Shown here one piece after another: positions 31,894 through 42,321 of a stretch of DNA of 64,000 nt. The stretch comes from Flavobacterium difficile (lineage in GTDB: Bacteria; Bacteroidota; Bacteroidia; Flavobacteriales; Flavobacteriaceae). The stretch lies in the NCBI RefSeq assembly GCF_011392115.1, contig NZ_JAAJBT010000008.1:17431-81430 (forward strand). Reading direction: 5' to 3'. A program made the translations under genes and the position numbers. The notes under the pieces are model-generated. The model did not search any database, was not told the origin of the DNA, and was given only the letters and a program-made list of their open reading frames with translations. Each line of letters starts with the position of its first letter. Positions within the stretch are counted from its first letter, which is position 1.

Positions 31894-32895
31894 ATGACCG
31901 AAGTAATAAAAATAGTTAACGACATTAAATCGAAAAATTTTAAACCCATTTATTTCTTATGTGGTGAAGAAACTTATTATATTGATAGAATTTCCGATTT
32001 AATAGAAAATTCGGTTTTATCTGAAGATGAAAAATCTTTTAATCAAGTCGTTTTATACGGAAGAGATACCACTGTTGAAGAAGTAGTTTCAACGGCAAAA
32101 CGTTTTCCAATGATGTCAGATTATCAGGTAGTTGTAGTGAAAGAAGCCCAGAATTTAGTAAAAACGTTTGAAAATTTTAAATCTTATGTTTTAAATCCGC
32201 AACCCACAACTATTTTAGTTTTTGCTTATCGAGCCAAACCAGATGGAAGAAAAGGAATTTTTAAAAGTTTGAAAGATAAACATGTTTATTTTGAAAGTAA
32301 AAAGTTGTATGATAATCAAGTTCCTGATTGGATTGTTAAGGTTTTAAAAGGTCAGAATTATGGCATAGAACCTAAAGCAGCTGCTATGTTAGCGGAGTTT
32401 TTAGGAACTGATTTGGCTAAGATTAACAACGAGTTAGAGAAACTGAAAATTATTTTTCCAGTTGGACATGTTTTTACTCCCAAAAATATAGAAGAAAACA
32501 TTGGTTTTAGTAAAGATTATAATGTATTTGAGTTAAAAGATGCACTTGGAGCCAGAAATCAGGAAAAGGCCTATAATATAATTCACCATTTTGCTTTAAA
32601 TCCTAAAGATAATCCGATTGTTGTCATTACAGGCCAAATGTTTTCCTTTTTTTCACAATTGTTGCAATATCATGGCTTAAAAGACAAATCGAAATTTAAT
32701 GTGGCTAAAGTATTGGGAATAAATCCATATTTTGTGGATGATTATGTAAAAGCTGCTCAAAATTTTCCCATGCGAAAAGTAAGTCAAATAATTGAAGTGA
32801 TCAGAGACATCGACGTAAAATCGAAAGGCGTAGGAGCAGGTTCGATGAGAGAAGAAGATATGTTGAAAGAAATGGTATACAAAATTTTTAACTAA
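31894..32895 (+). CDS. holA: DNA polymerase III subunit delta
   Basis: 333 residues, the usual length. The clamp-loader delta subunit opens the beta ring and, with delta' and DnaX, loads it onto primed DNA. Recognised by IYFLCGEETYYIDRI at the start (degenerate P-loop region), the FPMMSDYQVVVVKEA strand, AAMLAEFLGTDLAKINNELE (the domain II-III hinge motif typical of delta) and the helical collar ending REEDMLKEMVYKIF. The stop codon overlaps the ATG of the next gene (TAATG), so the two are translationally coupled. Confidence 0.92.
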   Translation: MTEVIKIVNDIKSKNFKPIYFLCGEETYYIDRISDLIENSVLSEDEKSFNQVVLYGRDTTVEEVVSTAKRFPMMSDYQVVVVKEAQNLVKTFENFKSYVLNPQPTTILVFAYRAKPDGRKGIFKSLKDKHVYFESKKLYDNQVPDWIVKVLKGQNYGIEPKAAAMLAEFLGTDLAKINNELEKLKIIFPVGHVFTPKNIEENIGFSKDYNVFELKDALGARNQEKAYNIIHHFALNPKDNPIVVITGQMFSFFSQLLQYHGLKDKSKFNVAKVLGINPYFVDDYVKAAQNFPMRKVSQIIEVIRDIDVKSKGVGAGSMREEDMLKEMVYKIFN

Positions 32896-33449
32896 TGAAT
32901 TTTACCGCCATAAATTGGTTTTCAAGATTTTATTATCTGCTATGTCTTTTGGTGGTTTACTTTGTCAACTTACCGATTCTATATTTTTACATTTTATTTT
33001 TTATTTTAAGCATTGAAGTTTTACTATTAAACAAAAGTAAATCTGAAACAAAAGTTTTTAAAATTTCTCAATTAGTATTTGTATTATTTATTAGTTATGT
33101 AATGTTTGTAAGATCATTTAAAGGATTTTCTACTGAAATAAACTACAATTTAAATACTGTTGAGCATTTATTTTTTGCTATAGTAATTTGTTTACTAATT
33201 TATTTTTACATCATTTTTTATTATAAAAAAAGACTTAAATATCCCTTACTTTTAAGCGGTTTGGTTTTTAATTTCATTGGTTTAATAAACGAATCTTTTC
33301 AAAATTATTTTAATGGAAAACCTATTTTTATTTTAGATACTTTATCTGTTAAAGATATAGTTGCAAATGTTTTTGGGACATTAATTTTTATAACAGTTGT
33401 AAAGTTTTTAACTGTAAGAATGTTGTTTTTAAATAGTATAGAAAAATAA
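32895..33449 (+). CDS. Integral membrane protein of unknown function, coupled to holA
   Basis: 184 residues with about six hydrophobic segments and few charges; the segments alternate with short loops (LNKSKSETKVFK, KSFKGFSTEINYN, NESFQNYFNGKPIF). The pattern resembles the small VanZ-like/YhhN-like membrane proteins of Bacteroidota, but no motif decides it. It begins inside the holA stop codon, so it is co-transcribed with it. Confidence 0.7.
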   Translation: MNFTAINWFSRFYYLLCLLVVYFVNLPILYFYILFFILSIEVLLLNKSKSETKVFKISQLVFVLFISYVMFVRSFKGFSTEINYNLNTVEHLFFAIVICLLIYFYIIFYYKKRLKYPLLLSGLVFNFIGLINESFQNYFNGKPIFILDTLSVKDIVANVFGTLIFITVVKFLTVRMLFLNSIEK

Positions 33450-33492
33450 AATTTCCGATATTTGCATTCCTAAATTTATAAAAATTATAAAG

Positions 33493-33669
33493 ATGAACAA
33501 AAATACAGTATTAGCTTGGGCTACAGGTATCATGGTGATTATGGGATTAATTATAATAGGTTTAGCCATTTACAGATATGATGATGTTGCTGGCTGGGGT
33601 TTTGCAGCCGTTGGTGTTGGTTTTTTTGCCAATGCATGGGTTTTTAATGCGCTGAAAGGAAGAATGTAA
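33493..33669 (+). CDS. CAL67264-type small membrane protein
   Basis: 58 residues: MNKNTVLAWATGIMVIMGLI opens the first membrane segment (about 7-26), followed by RYDDVAGWG, a second segment (about 35-52) and NALKGRM. I recognise this as the short two-helix family named after CAL67264 of Gramella, conserved across Flavobacteriia and of unknown function. Lies 43 nt after the preceding membrane-protein gene, 72 nt before ettA. Confidence 0.82.
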   Translation: MNKNTVLAWATGIMVIMGLIIIGLAIYRYDDVAGWGFAAVGVGFFANAWVFNALKGRM

Positions 33670-33741
33670 TTTAAAGTACGAAGTAAGATTTACAAAGTTC
33701 GAATTACGAAAATTTAAAACAATAACACAAACATAATTAGC

Positions 33742-35433
33742 ATGTCAGACGATAAGAAAGTCATTTTCTCGATGCAGAAATTGAGTAAAACATATACTGG
33801 AGCAGATAAGCCAGTCTTAAAAAATATTTATCTAAGTTTTTTTTACGGAGCAAAAATTGGAATTCTTGGATTGAACGGTTCTGGAAAATCTTCTTTATTA
33901 AAAATTATTGCAGGCGTTGATAAGAATTACCAAGGTGATGTGGTTTTTCAACCAGGTTATACAGTTGGTTATTTAGAGCAAGAGCCTTATTTAGACGAGA
34001 CTAAAACGGTAATTGATATCGTTCGTGAAGGTGCTGCAGAAACATTTGCTTTATTGGAAGAATTTAATAAAATTAATGACGATTTTGGTTTGCCTGAAGT
34101 ATATGAGAATCCAGAAAAAATGGAAAAACTTATGGATCGTCAGGCAGAATTACAAGATAAAATTGATGCTTGTGGCGCATGGGAAATTGATAATAAATTA
34201 GAAATTGCCATGGATGCACTTCGTACGCCAGATCCAGAAACCCCAATTTCTGTTTTATCTGGTGGAGAAAAACGTCGTGTAGCTTTATGTCGTTTGCTAT
34301 TACAACAACCCGATGTGTTATTATTAGATGAGCCTACTAACCACTTAGATGCCGAATCGGTACTTTGGTTAGAACAACATTTAGCACAATACTCCGGAAC
34401 TGTAATTGCTGTAACACACGATAGATATTTCTTAGATAACGTGGCAGGTTGGATTTTAGAGTTAGATAGAGGAGAAGGTATTCCATGGAAAGGAAATTAT
34501 TCTTCTTGGTTAGAACAAAAATCTAACAGAATGGCGCAGGAAGAAAAAGTGGCTTCTAAACGTAGAAAAAATTTAGAGCGCGAGTTAGATTGGGTGCGTC
34601 AAGGTGCTAAAGGTCGTCAAACCAAACAAAAAGCACGTTTACAGAATTACGATAAATTATTAAACGAAGATCAAAAAGAACTAGACGAAAAATTAGAAAT
34701 TTATATTCCTAATGGTCCACGTTTAGGAACTAATGTTATTGAGGCTAAAAATGTGTCAAAAGCATTTGGTGATAAATTATTGTATGACGATTTAAATTTT
34801 GTGTTGCCTCAAGCAGGAATAGTTGGAATCATAGGGCCGAATGGTGCAGGTAAATCTACTATTTTCAAAATGATTATGGGTGAACAACAAACGGATTCAG
34901 GTACTTTTGAAGTTGGTGAAACTGTAAAAATCGCCTATGTAGATCAATCGCACTCTAATATTGATGTAAATAAAACACTTTGGGAAAATTTTTGTGACGG
35001 TCAGGAATTGATTATGATGGGCGGGCGACAAGTAAATTCAAGAGCGTATTTATCTCGTTTTAATTTTGGTGGTGGCGAACAAAATAAAAAAGTATCTACT
35101 TTGTCTGGTGGCGAACGGAATCGTTTGCACCTAGCCATGACGTTAAAAGAAGAAGGAAACGTACTACTATTAGATGAGCCAACCAACGATTTAGATGTAA
35201 ATACATTGCGTGCTTTGGAAGAAGGTTTAGAGAATTTTGCTGGTTGTGCTGTAATAATTTCTCACGACAGATGGTTTTTAGATAGAGTTTGTACTCATAT
35301 CTTAGCTTTCGAAGGCGATTCTCAGGTTTATAGTTTTGAAGGTAGTTTTACAGAGTACGAAGAAAATAAGCGTAAGCGTTTAGGTAAAGACGTTACACCT
35401 ACTCGCATCAAATACAAGAAGTTAATAAGATAA
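33742..35433 (+). CDS. ettA: Energy-dependent translational throttle protein EttA (ABC-F)
   Basis: 563 residues, two ABC ATPase domains and no membrane part. Domain 1: Walker A GLNGSGKSS (about 43-51), signature LSGGEKRR (about 172), Walker B LLLDEPTNHLD. Domain 2: Walker A GPNGAGKST (about 364), signature LSGGERNR (about 454), Walker B LLLDEPTNDLD. The arm and linker between them (KRRKNLERELDWVRQGAKGR) carry the RQGAKGRQTKQKAR motif typical of EttA. ABC-F EttA binds the ribosomal E site and gates the first elongation steps according to ADP/ATP ratio. A strong terminator follows at 35455. Confidence 0.93.
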   Translation: MSDDKKVIFSMQKLSKTYTGADKPVLKNIYLSFFYGAKIGILGLNGSGKSSLLKIIAGVDKNYQGDVVFQPGYTVGYLEQEPYLDETKTVIDIVREGAAETFALLEEFNKINDDFGLPEVYENPEKMEKLMDRQAELQDKIDACGAWEIDNKLEIAMDALRTPDPETPISVLSGGEKRRVALCRLLLQQPDVLLLDEPTNHLDAESVLWLEQHLAQYSGTVIAVTHDRYFLDNVAGWILELDRGEGIPWKGNYSSWLEQKSNRMAQEEKVASKRRKNLERELDWVRQGAKGRQTKQKARLQNYDKLLNEDQKELDEKLEIYIPNGPRLGTNVIEAKNVSKAFGDKLLYDDLNFVLPQAGIVGIIGPNGAGKSTIFKMIMGEQQTDSGTFEVGETVKIAYVDQSHSNIDVNKTLWENFCDGQELIMMGGRQVNSRAYLSRFNFGGGEQNKKVSTLSGGERNRLHLAMTLKEEGNVLLLDEPTNDLDVNTLRALEEGLENFAGCAVIISHDRWFLDRVCTHILAFEGDSQVYSFEGSFTEYEENKRKRLGKDVTPTRIKYKKLIR

Positions 35434-35454
35434 TTTATTAAATATATTATTGTA

Positions 35455-35486
35455 AAAATCCTGATTTATTTCAGGATTTTTTTATT
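35455..35486 (+). terminator. Rho-independent terminator after ettA
   Basis: AAAATCCTGATTTATTTCAGGATTTTTTT-type hairpin (AATCCTGA / TCAGGATT, loop TTTAT) with a T run, 21 nt after the stop codon. Confidence 0.85.
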
Positions 35487-35508
35487 TTTACAATCTGTCA
35501 AAAATAAA

Positions 35509-37704
35509 ATGAAAGCAAAAATATATTTATTTCTTCTTTTTTTTCTCCTTACACCAAAATGTATTTTTGCTCAAATTGTTGTACACGACAAAGCTGAGGC
35601 AAAAAAAACGCTAAAACAAGCTATATACGACTTAGGTAAGTTAAATTGTAAATCATCGTTAGAAAATTCTCAAGCTGTACTTCAATTCGGATTTTTAACG
35701 GAAGATTATAGTTTCGTAGCCAAAGCCTACAATATTATCGGACTAAATTTCGAGGAATTTTCTGATTTAAAAAAAGCAATTTATTATTACGAAAGAGGTA
35801 TTGAAGCAGCTTTCAAAGTTAATGATATTGAATTATTAGATTACTTACATAACAATTTAGGAAACGTTTATTTTTATAGATTAGATGATCCTAAAAAAGG
35901 ATTAAAATATTACTTAAAATGTTATGAATATTCTTTGATATTTGGCGATCCTATAGAAATTGCCTATTCTGAAGTGAATATAGCAGACGCAAATTTAGTG
36001 CTCGGAAATTATGCAACAGCCAAAAAATTTTTAGATAAAATTTACAAGGTTAGAAAAGAGAGTAAAGATTTCGAAATGATTGTGACTTATCATGCCTTAC
36101 TTGCCAAATATTATAGTCAACTAAATGATAAAGATCACGCGGAAGAAAACTATGCAATAGTAATCGAAAAGTTAAAAAAAGGAAATGCTTCATTTCATAA
36201 ATCGAATGAATTAGACTTATATGACGATATTTTTAAGTTTTATAAAAAATATAATGATATTCCTAAAGCCTTACGATTTCTAGAAATGCACGATAGTTTA
36301 CAAGATTTAGTTTATCTTAAAGAAAGGAATCAAGAAATTAAATTTTCTGGACAATCTATCGATGTAATTGAAATGAATAATAAAATTCAACGAAGTGAAT
36401 CAGAAAAGAAAGTACAAGAACAAAAGGCATTTGCTTCCAATAAAATCTTAAAAACAACTTTATTTTTCTCAGGTATTTTACTGATTTTTCTAATTTACAT
36501 GTTCAAAACGTATTTGGATTACAGAAAGTTAAATAAAAAACTTTTTGATTCTAATGCGCAGTTAAAAATTGCCAATATTAAATCGGAAGAAGCTTCTAAA
36601 CTTAAATCACAGTTTTTATCGAATGTGAGTCACGAATTAAGAACGCCTTTATATGGTGTTATTGGTATGGCCGATATCATTGAATCTGAATATGTTGAAT
36701 TAAAGAAGAACAAATATTTCAACGCATTAAAATTTTCCTCCAACTACTTATTATCATTAATAAATGACGTTTTAAATGTGTATAAAATTGAAGATACTAA
36801 GTTTGAATTGATTTATGATAATATAGAAATTCGTAAAGAAATTACAGTTATTAGAGAATCTTTAGATATCATTGCGAAGTCAAATAATAATAAATTATTC
36901 ATTAATATTTCCGATGAGGTACCTCAATTTATAAAAACAGATATCACCAGATTTTCTCAAATATTAATTAATTTAATTAGTAATTCACTAAAATTTACTA
37001 AAAATGGAGAAGTTTCCATAAAATTACAACTTATTGAAGCAAACCATCATCCGTTTATCCAAATTGAAATTATTGATAACGGGATTGGAATACCAAGTGA
37101 ATATTTAGATAAAATATTTGAAAAATTTGTTCAAGTGGATGTTAACTTGAACGAACAATATAAAGGAACAGGATTAGGCTTATCTATTGTAAAACGTTTG
37201 GTAGATTTATTCAAAGGAGAAATTTCGGTTTCTAGTGAAATTCAAAAAGGAACTGTTTTTAAGGTTATTTTGCCTTACATCAAAGCAGATAAAAAAGTAA
37301 TTTTAAAGCAATTTAATATTTCAGAACCAAAAAGTAATGCGACTCATTTAAAAATATTAATTGTAGAAGACAATAAAATCAATCAAATGGTTACTAAAAA
37401 ATTATTAGCTAAGAGTGACCATATTTGTAAGATTGCAGAAAACGGGGCAGAAGCAATTAAAATGACAAAAAAACATCATTTTGATCTAATTTTAATGGAC
37501 ATTCATATGCCAGTTTTAAATGGTTTTGAAGCTTCAAAAAAAATTAGAGAATTAGGAATTACTACACCAATAATTGCTTTAACTGCATCAGATAAAAATG
37601 AAATAATTAATGAAATGGCTATTAATGGTATTAATGATGTGTTAGTTAAACCATTCGAAATAAGAGATTTACAAATAATAATTGAAAAACACATTCAGAA
37701 TTAA
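35509..37704 (+). CDS. TPR-containing hybrid histidine kinase, paralogue 1
   Basis: 731 residues. Order: signal peptide (about 1-21), periplasmic TPR region (about 25-300; YNIIGLNFEEFSDLKKAIYY, LHNNLGNVYFYRLDDPKKGL), membrane segment (about 315-336), coiled linker, HisKA domain with phospho-acceptor His375 in SHELRTPLYG, HATPase domain (N box NLISNSLKFT, G1 DNGIGIP, G2 GTGLGLSIV) and a C-terminal receiver domain with phospho-Asp664 in LMDIHMPVLNG and the conserved Lys in VKPFE. It should sense something through the TPR domain and relay phosphate inside the chain. There is no HPt or output domain. First of three tandem paralogues, with a terminator just upstream. Confidence 0.9.
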   Translation: MKAKIYLFLLFFLLTPKCIFAQIVVHDKAEAKKTLKQAIYDLGKLNCKSSLENSQAVLQFGFLTEDYSFVAKAYNIIGLNFEEFSDLKKAIYYYERGIEAAFKVNDIELLDYLHNNLGNVYFYRLDDPKKGLKYYLKCYEYSLIFGDPIEIAYSEVNIADANLVLGNYATAKKFLDKIYKVRKESKDFEMIVTYHALLAKYYSQLNDKDHAEENYAIVIEKLKKGNASFHKSNELDLYDDIFKFYKKYNDIPKALRFLEMHDSLQDLVYLKERNQEIKFSGQSIDVIEMNNKIQRSESEKKVQEQKAFASNKILKTTLFFSGILLIFLIYMFKTYLDYRKLNKKLFDSNAQLKIANIKSEEASKLKSQFLSNVSHELRTPLYGVIGMADIIESEYVELKKNKYFNALKFSSNYLLSLINDVLNVYKIEDTKFELIYDNIEIRKEITVIRESLDIIAKSNNNKLFINISDEVPQFIKTDITRFSQILINLISNSLKFTKNGEVSIKLQLIEANHHPFIQIEIIDNGIGIPSEYLDKIFEKFVQVDVNLNEQYKGTGLGLSIVKRLVDLFKGEISVSSEIQKGTVFKVILPYIKADKKVILKQFNISEPKSNATHLKILIVEDNKINQMVTKKLLAKSDHICKIAENGAEAIKMTKKHHFDLILMDIHMPVLNGFEASKKIRELGITTPIIALTASDKNEIINEMAINGINDVLVKPFEIRDLQIIIEKHIQN

Positions 37705-37725
37705 AACGAAAGTTCAGCACTCAAA

Positions 37726-39906
37726 ATGAAAATATATTCGTATTTATTATTTTTTTTATTACTAATTAATAACCTTTTTTCTCAAGATGTTTTAAAAAAC
37801 AATCAGGAAGCGAATAAGTTGTTCGAACTGGCCAGTAATAACTTCTTTAATCTTAATAATAAAGAATCTATCAAACAAGCGGAGAAAATTTTAACTTTTG
37901 CATTAGAAAATAATGATAATAATTTAGCCGCAAAAACTTATAATTTATTAGGGCTAAATTTTGAACAGTTTACAGATCATAAAAAAGCCATTACATTATA
38001 TAAAAAAGGTATTTTTTGTGCTACAAAAGTTAAAAATGATACCGTTTTAGGATGGTTGTATAATAACATTGGTGGAGTTTACTCATACAATTATATCGAT
38101 TTAAACGTTGGTACCTCTTACTTTAAAAAAGCCTATCAGCACACTAAAAATATAGATAATAATGGCGATTTTTTAGTTGCAGGTTTAAATATTGGCGGTA
38201 ATTTAATCGATTTAAAACAATACGAAGAAGGGAAAAAATATTTAGATGAAATTAAAGATAAAGTATTAAATTCTAAAGAGATAGATATCGTAGTTGCTAT
38301 GTTTGCTTCCTATGCTACCTATTATGATGTTTATAAAAACGATTTTAGTTTAGCTGAAAAAGCTTTTTTAGATGCCATTTACTATGGTAAAAAAGACAAA
38401 ACGCCAGCTATAAAAATGAACTTATTAGACATTTATAAATCTTTTGCAGCGTTTTATGAAAAACACAATAAATTAGCACTATCAGTAAAATATTTAAATT
38501 TATATATCGATTTAAATGCCGAAATTTATAATGAAGAACAAAAAAATATCTTAAACGGTAAGGATAAAAACTTTCGATTAGACCTAGTAAATTCTAGAAT
38601 TGAAAAAGTAGAACAAGAAAATAAAGATTATATTAAAAAGTTAAACTATAACAAATACTTCATCATATTTTTAACCGTTCTAGTCTTTACTTTTTTAACC
38701 TTAATGTATTTTTTATACAAAAACTTTATTAAAAATAAGAAGATCAATAGAAAGTTAAAAAGAGCAAATATTGAACTCCATAAAGCCAAACAAAAAACAG
38801 AAGAAATTGCTAAACTCAAAACACAATTTATGTCTACTGTTAGTCACGAACTGAGAACGCCACTTTATGGAGTTATTGGAATGACTGAAATTATTGAAAA
38901 TGAACATGCAGAATTAAAAGATAGCAAATACTTAAATTCACTTAAATTTTCTGCGAAATATTTGTTGTCTTTGATTAATGATGTACTAAGTCTCTCTAAA
39001 ATTGAGTCCGAAAAAATTGAATTAAATTACGAAAGTATTGATTTTAGAAAAGAAATAGAAACTATTGTGAGTTCTATGGAAGTTATTGCAAATCAGTATC
39101 ATAATAAAGTTAAGGTTGATGTTTCAGAACATGTTCCAACTTTTATTAAGACCGATAAAACCCGTTTGTCTCAAATAATTATCAATTTGTTAAGCAATGC
39201 TTTAAAGTTTACTAAAGACGGAACAGTTTCTATTTTTATCTTTGTTAACGAATCAAAAAAAACTTTAAAATTTGAAATTAAAGATACCGGAATTGGTATA
39301 CCACAAAAGTACATTGATAAAATTTTCGATAAGTTTATTCAAGTTGAAAGAAATTCTGATGAACAATTTCAAGGAACAGGTTTAGGCTTAGCTATCGTAA
39401 AACGATTTATAGATATTTTTAATGGAGAAATTCATATTAATAGTGAAATTAATGTAGGAACGACAATTACATTTTCGATTCCTTTAATTTTAGGCGAAAC
39501 GATTGAAACAGCACCAATTCATTCCTCAAAAGATATTAGTAATAACATTAGTATATTAGTTGTTGAAGATAACAAAGTCAATCAGATTGTAACTCAAAAA
39601 CTATTGGAAAAGAACAACTTAAAATGTAAAATTGCGGTTGACGGTTACCAAGCTTTAGAAATTTTGAAATCGGAGACTTTTGATATTATTTTAATGGACA
39701 TTCACATGCCCGGAATTAATGGCTTTGAAACGACTGAAAAAATTCACGAATTAGGCATAAAAACTCCAATTATAGCATTAACAGCATCAGATAAGTACGA
39801 AATTGAAGGCGATATATCCAAATATAAAATGAATGATTTGTTGGTTAAACCTTTTGAATTTATAGATTTGCAAAATTTAATAATCAAATACATAAATAAA
39901 ACATAA
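37726..39906 (+). CDS. TPR-containing hybrid histidine kinase, paralogue 2
   Basis: 726 residues, same architecture as its neighbours: signal peptide, TPR sensor (YNLLGLNFEQFTDHKKAITLY, NNIGGVYSY), membrane segment (about 308-328), HisKA with His374 in SHELRTPLYGVIG, HATPase (NLLSNALKFT, DTGIGIP, GTGLGLAIV) and a receiver with Asp658 in LMDIHMPGING plus VKPFE. It starts 21 nt after paralogue 1 and touches paralogue 3 (stop TAA, then ATG), so the three form one operon. Closest by eye to paralogue 1. Confidence 0.9.
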   Translation: MKIYSYLLFFLLLINNLFSQDVLKNNQEANKLFELASNNFFNLNNKESIKQAEKILTFALENNDNNLAAKTYNLLGLNFEQFTDHKKAITLYKKGIFCATKVKNDTVLGWLYNNIGGVYSYNYIDLNVGTSYFKKAYQHTKNIDNNGDFLVAGLNIGGNLIDLKQYEEGKKYLDEIKDKVLNSKEIDIVVAMFASYATYYDVYKNDFSLAEKAFLDAIYYGKKDKTPAIKMNLLDIYKSFAAFYEKHNKLALSVKYLNLYIDLNAEIYNEEQKNILNGKDKNFRLDLVNSRIEKVEQENKDYIKKLNYNKYFIIFLTVLVFTFLTLMYFLYKNFIKNKKINRKLKRANIELHKAKQKTEEIAKLKTQFMSTVSHELRTPLYGVIGMTEIIENEHAELKDSKYLNSLKFSAKYLLSLINDVLSLSKIESEKIELNYESIDFRKEIETIVSSMEVIANQYHNKVKVDVSEHVPTFIKTDKTRLSQIIINLLSNALKFTKDGTVSIFIFVNESKKTLKFEIKDTGIGIPQKYIDKIFDKFIQVERNSDEQFQGTGLGLAIVKRFIDIFNGEIHINSEINVGTTITFSIPLILGETIETAPIHSSKDISNNISILVVEDNKVNQIVTQKLLEKNNLKCKIAVDGYQALEILKSETFDIILMDIHMPGINGFETTEKIHELGIKTPIIALTASDKYEIEGDISKYKMNDLLVKPFEFIDLQNLIIKYINKT

Positions 39907-42099
39907 ATGCGTTCATTTAAATATATCCTAATCGTATTACTTAGTTTTCAGTTAGGATTTACTCAAAATAAAAAGTATACTTCTAAGCAAGTTGATAGTT
40001 TGTTTGAGTTAGGTAACAATTATTATAAAAAATCTGATTATTATAACTCATTAAAAGAATTACGATTTGCCTTGATTGAGGCTGAGAAAATTAAAAATGA
40101 CACTTTAGTTTCAAATATTTACAACAGAATTGGAAGAAACTTTGCACAAATTAAGAATTTAGAGTTTGCCAATTATTTCTTTAATAAATCTTTAGTATTA
40201 GCAAAAAAAACGGACAACTTAAAACATCAAATTCTAGTCTTAAATAATTTAGGTAACCTTTTTACGGCATTTAGCGAAAAAAAATTCAATCAAAAACAAG
40301 CGATAGCTTATTATAAACAAGCATTGCAACTTGCAGAAAAAAATCATTTGAAGGAAGATATTTGTTTAATTACAATGAATTTGGCTTGGTCTTATTTAAA
40401 ATTTAAAGAATATTCAAACGCGAAACCTTTCCTAGATAATTTTATGAAATTACATCCTAAATATGGGAATAAATTTTTTAATAATATCGTTTACATGTTG
40501 CAAGCTACTTATTTTGAAGGAATTGGTAACTATCCATTAGCGGAAAAAACCTATCAAGATGGGCTAGACACATTTAGTAAAAAATTAATCTTTAAAGAAA
40601 AGAAAAGCGAATATTTATACCGATACTCAAGATTATTATCAAAAATAAATAAACCTGAAAAAGCGGCTTTTTTCTTAAAACAGGCCGATAGTATTAATGA
40701 AATTTTTTATAACAAGGAAATATTAAAAAAGGCTAAAGAAACCTCTTCCGCTTTAATTATAGAAGCTTTTAAACTCGATAAAATGAAAGCAGATTTCGAA
40801 TTAAAGAGTAAAGAACAAAATTTAAAACTTAACAAAAACATATCTTACATCACTTTAATTTTTCTTGCCATAATTAGTTGTTTTTCTATTTATATTTTTA
40901 GGTTGTATAAAAACAAGAATAAAATTAACGAACAACTTCAAAATTTAAATATCGAATTAGAAAAGGCGAAACTTGCAGCAGAAGTATCCAATGAAATGAA
41001 ATCTAAATTTGTTTCAACAATTACACATGAACTTCGTACGCCACTTTTTGGAGTGATTAGCTTAACCGAAATTTTAGAAAAATCAGTGCTCGAAGAGGAA
41101 AATCAAAGCCATTTGAAATCTTTAAAATATTCAGCAAAATATTTGTTAAGTTTAGTAAACGATGTGTTACAAATTTCAAAACTTGAAAATAAAAATTCTA
41201 AATTAGAAAAAAATACAATTGAATTTAAAAGCTTAATTCATGCCGTTAAATCAAATTTAGATCAAATTGCTATTCAAAATAATAATAAATTAGTTATTGA
41301 TATTGGCAATCATGTGAGTGAGTATTTTTGCTCAGATGAGGTTAAATTGACTCAGCTTTGTTTTAATTTAACTTCAAATGCATTAAAATTCACAAAAAAT
41401 GGAATGGTTACCCTTAAAATTGAAAAAATAAGTGAAATCGATAATTTACAAGACATTAAATTTAGTTTTATAGATACTGGAGTTGGTATTTCAGAAGAAA
41501 ATCAGAAAAAGATTTTTGATAAATTTTATCAAATTACACCTGAAGATAATTTTTTTCAGGGAAGTGGTTTGGGACTAACAATTGTAAATGATATTTTAAT
41601 GCTTTTTGATTCGAAAATTGAATTGAAATCTGAAATTGGCAAAGGCACCGAATTTAGTTTTATTTTAAAATTAGAAAAAGCTACTAAAAATGCACAGCTT
41701 GAAACAAATATTGTAAATGAGAAATTCAATAATTTGAGGGTTTTAATTGTAGATGATAACAAAATTAATCAAATTGTAAGTTCAAAAACTATTGAAAATT
41801 TAAACGGCATTCCCACTATTGCAGAAAACGGATTTACAGCTATTGAAATGATTCGACAGCAAGAATTTGATCTCGTATTAATGGACATTAATATGCCAGA
41901 AATTGATGGGTTTGACACGACTATAGAGATTAGAAAATTTAATAAAAACATTCCAATTATTGCTTTTACTGCTTTTGATCAATCAGAAATTCAAGAAAAA
42001 GTACAATTGTCTGGAATTTCTGATGTTTTGAATAAACCCTTTACAAATGCGGAATTAGTTCAAATAATTAAAAAATTCACAACTTCTAATAACGTATAA
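39907..42099 (+). CDS. TPR-containing hybrid histidine kinase, paralogue 3
   Basis: 730 residues. Same layout: signal peptide (about 1-19), TPR sensor (YNRIGRNFAQIKNLEFANYF, LNNLGNLFTAFSE), membrane segment (about 314-334), HisKA with His374 in THELRTPLFGVIS, HATPase (NLTSNALKFT, DTGVGIS, GSGLGLTIV) and receiver with Asp660 in LMDINMPEIDG and NKPF at the lysine position. More diverged from the other two. Its ATG immediately follows the stop of paralogue 2. No response regulator with an output domain is adjacent, so the downstream partner is elsewhere. Confidence 0.9.
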   Translation: MRSFKYILIVLLSFQLGFTQNKKYTSKQVDSLFELGNNYYKKSDYYNSLKELRFALIEAEKIKNDTLVSNIYNRIGRNFAQIKNLEFANYFFNKSLVLAKKTDNLKHQILVLNNLGNLFTAFSEKKFNQKQAIAYYKQALQLAEKNHLKEDICLITMNLAWSYLKFKEYSNAKPFLDNFMKLHPKYGNKFFNNIVYMLQATYFEGIGNYPLAEKTYQDGLDTFSKKLIFKEKKSEYLYRYSRLLSKINKPEKAAFFLKQADSINEIFYNKEILKKAKETSSALIIEAFKLDKMKADFELKSKEQNLKLNKNISYITLIFLAIISCFSIYIFRLYKNKNKINEQLQNLNIELEKAKLAAEVSNEMKSKFVSTITHELRTPLFGVISLTEILEKSVLEEENQSHLKSLKYSAKYLLSLVNDVLQISKLENKNSKLEKNTIEFKSLIHAVKSNLDQIAIQNNNKLVIDIGNHVSEYFCSDEVKLTQLCFNLTSNALKFTKNGMVTLKIEKISEIDNLQDIKFSFIDTGVGISEENQKKIFDKFYQITPEDNFFQGSGLGLTIVNDILMLFDSKIELKSEIGKGTEFSFILKLEKATKNAQLETNIVNEKFNNLRVLIVDDNKINQIVSSKTIENLNGIPTIAENGFTAIEMIRQQEFDLVLMDINMPEIDGFDTTIEIRKFNKNIPIIAFTAFDQSEIQEKVQLSGISDVLNKPFTNAELVQIIKKFTTSNNV

Positions 42100-42321
42100 T
42101 TTTAATTCAAATTCACTTGCCAAAATTCACGGATTTGAATCATTAGAAAATAAATCACGAATTTAACCGCATAACATTAATTCTAACATTTATAGCTTCA
42201 GTTATATATAAAATTGTAGGTAATATATCAAAATGTAAGATGTGCGATTTTTTAGTTCAGCATTTAAATTAATAGATCTGCAAAAAAAATATATTAAAGA
42301 CAATTGAAGTAACTGTTTTGA
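42100..42321. other. Intergenic region between convergent genes, nothing recognised
   Basis: About 220 nt between the third hybrid kinase (plus) and the DUF3667 gene (minus). AT-rich; no strong terminator hairpin, ORF or RNA gene is visible. Confidence 0.45.
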
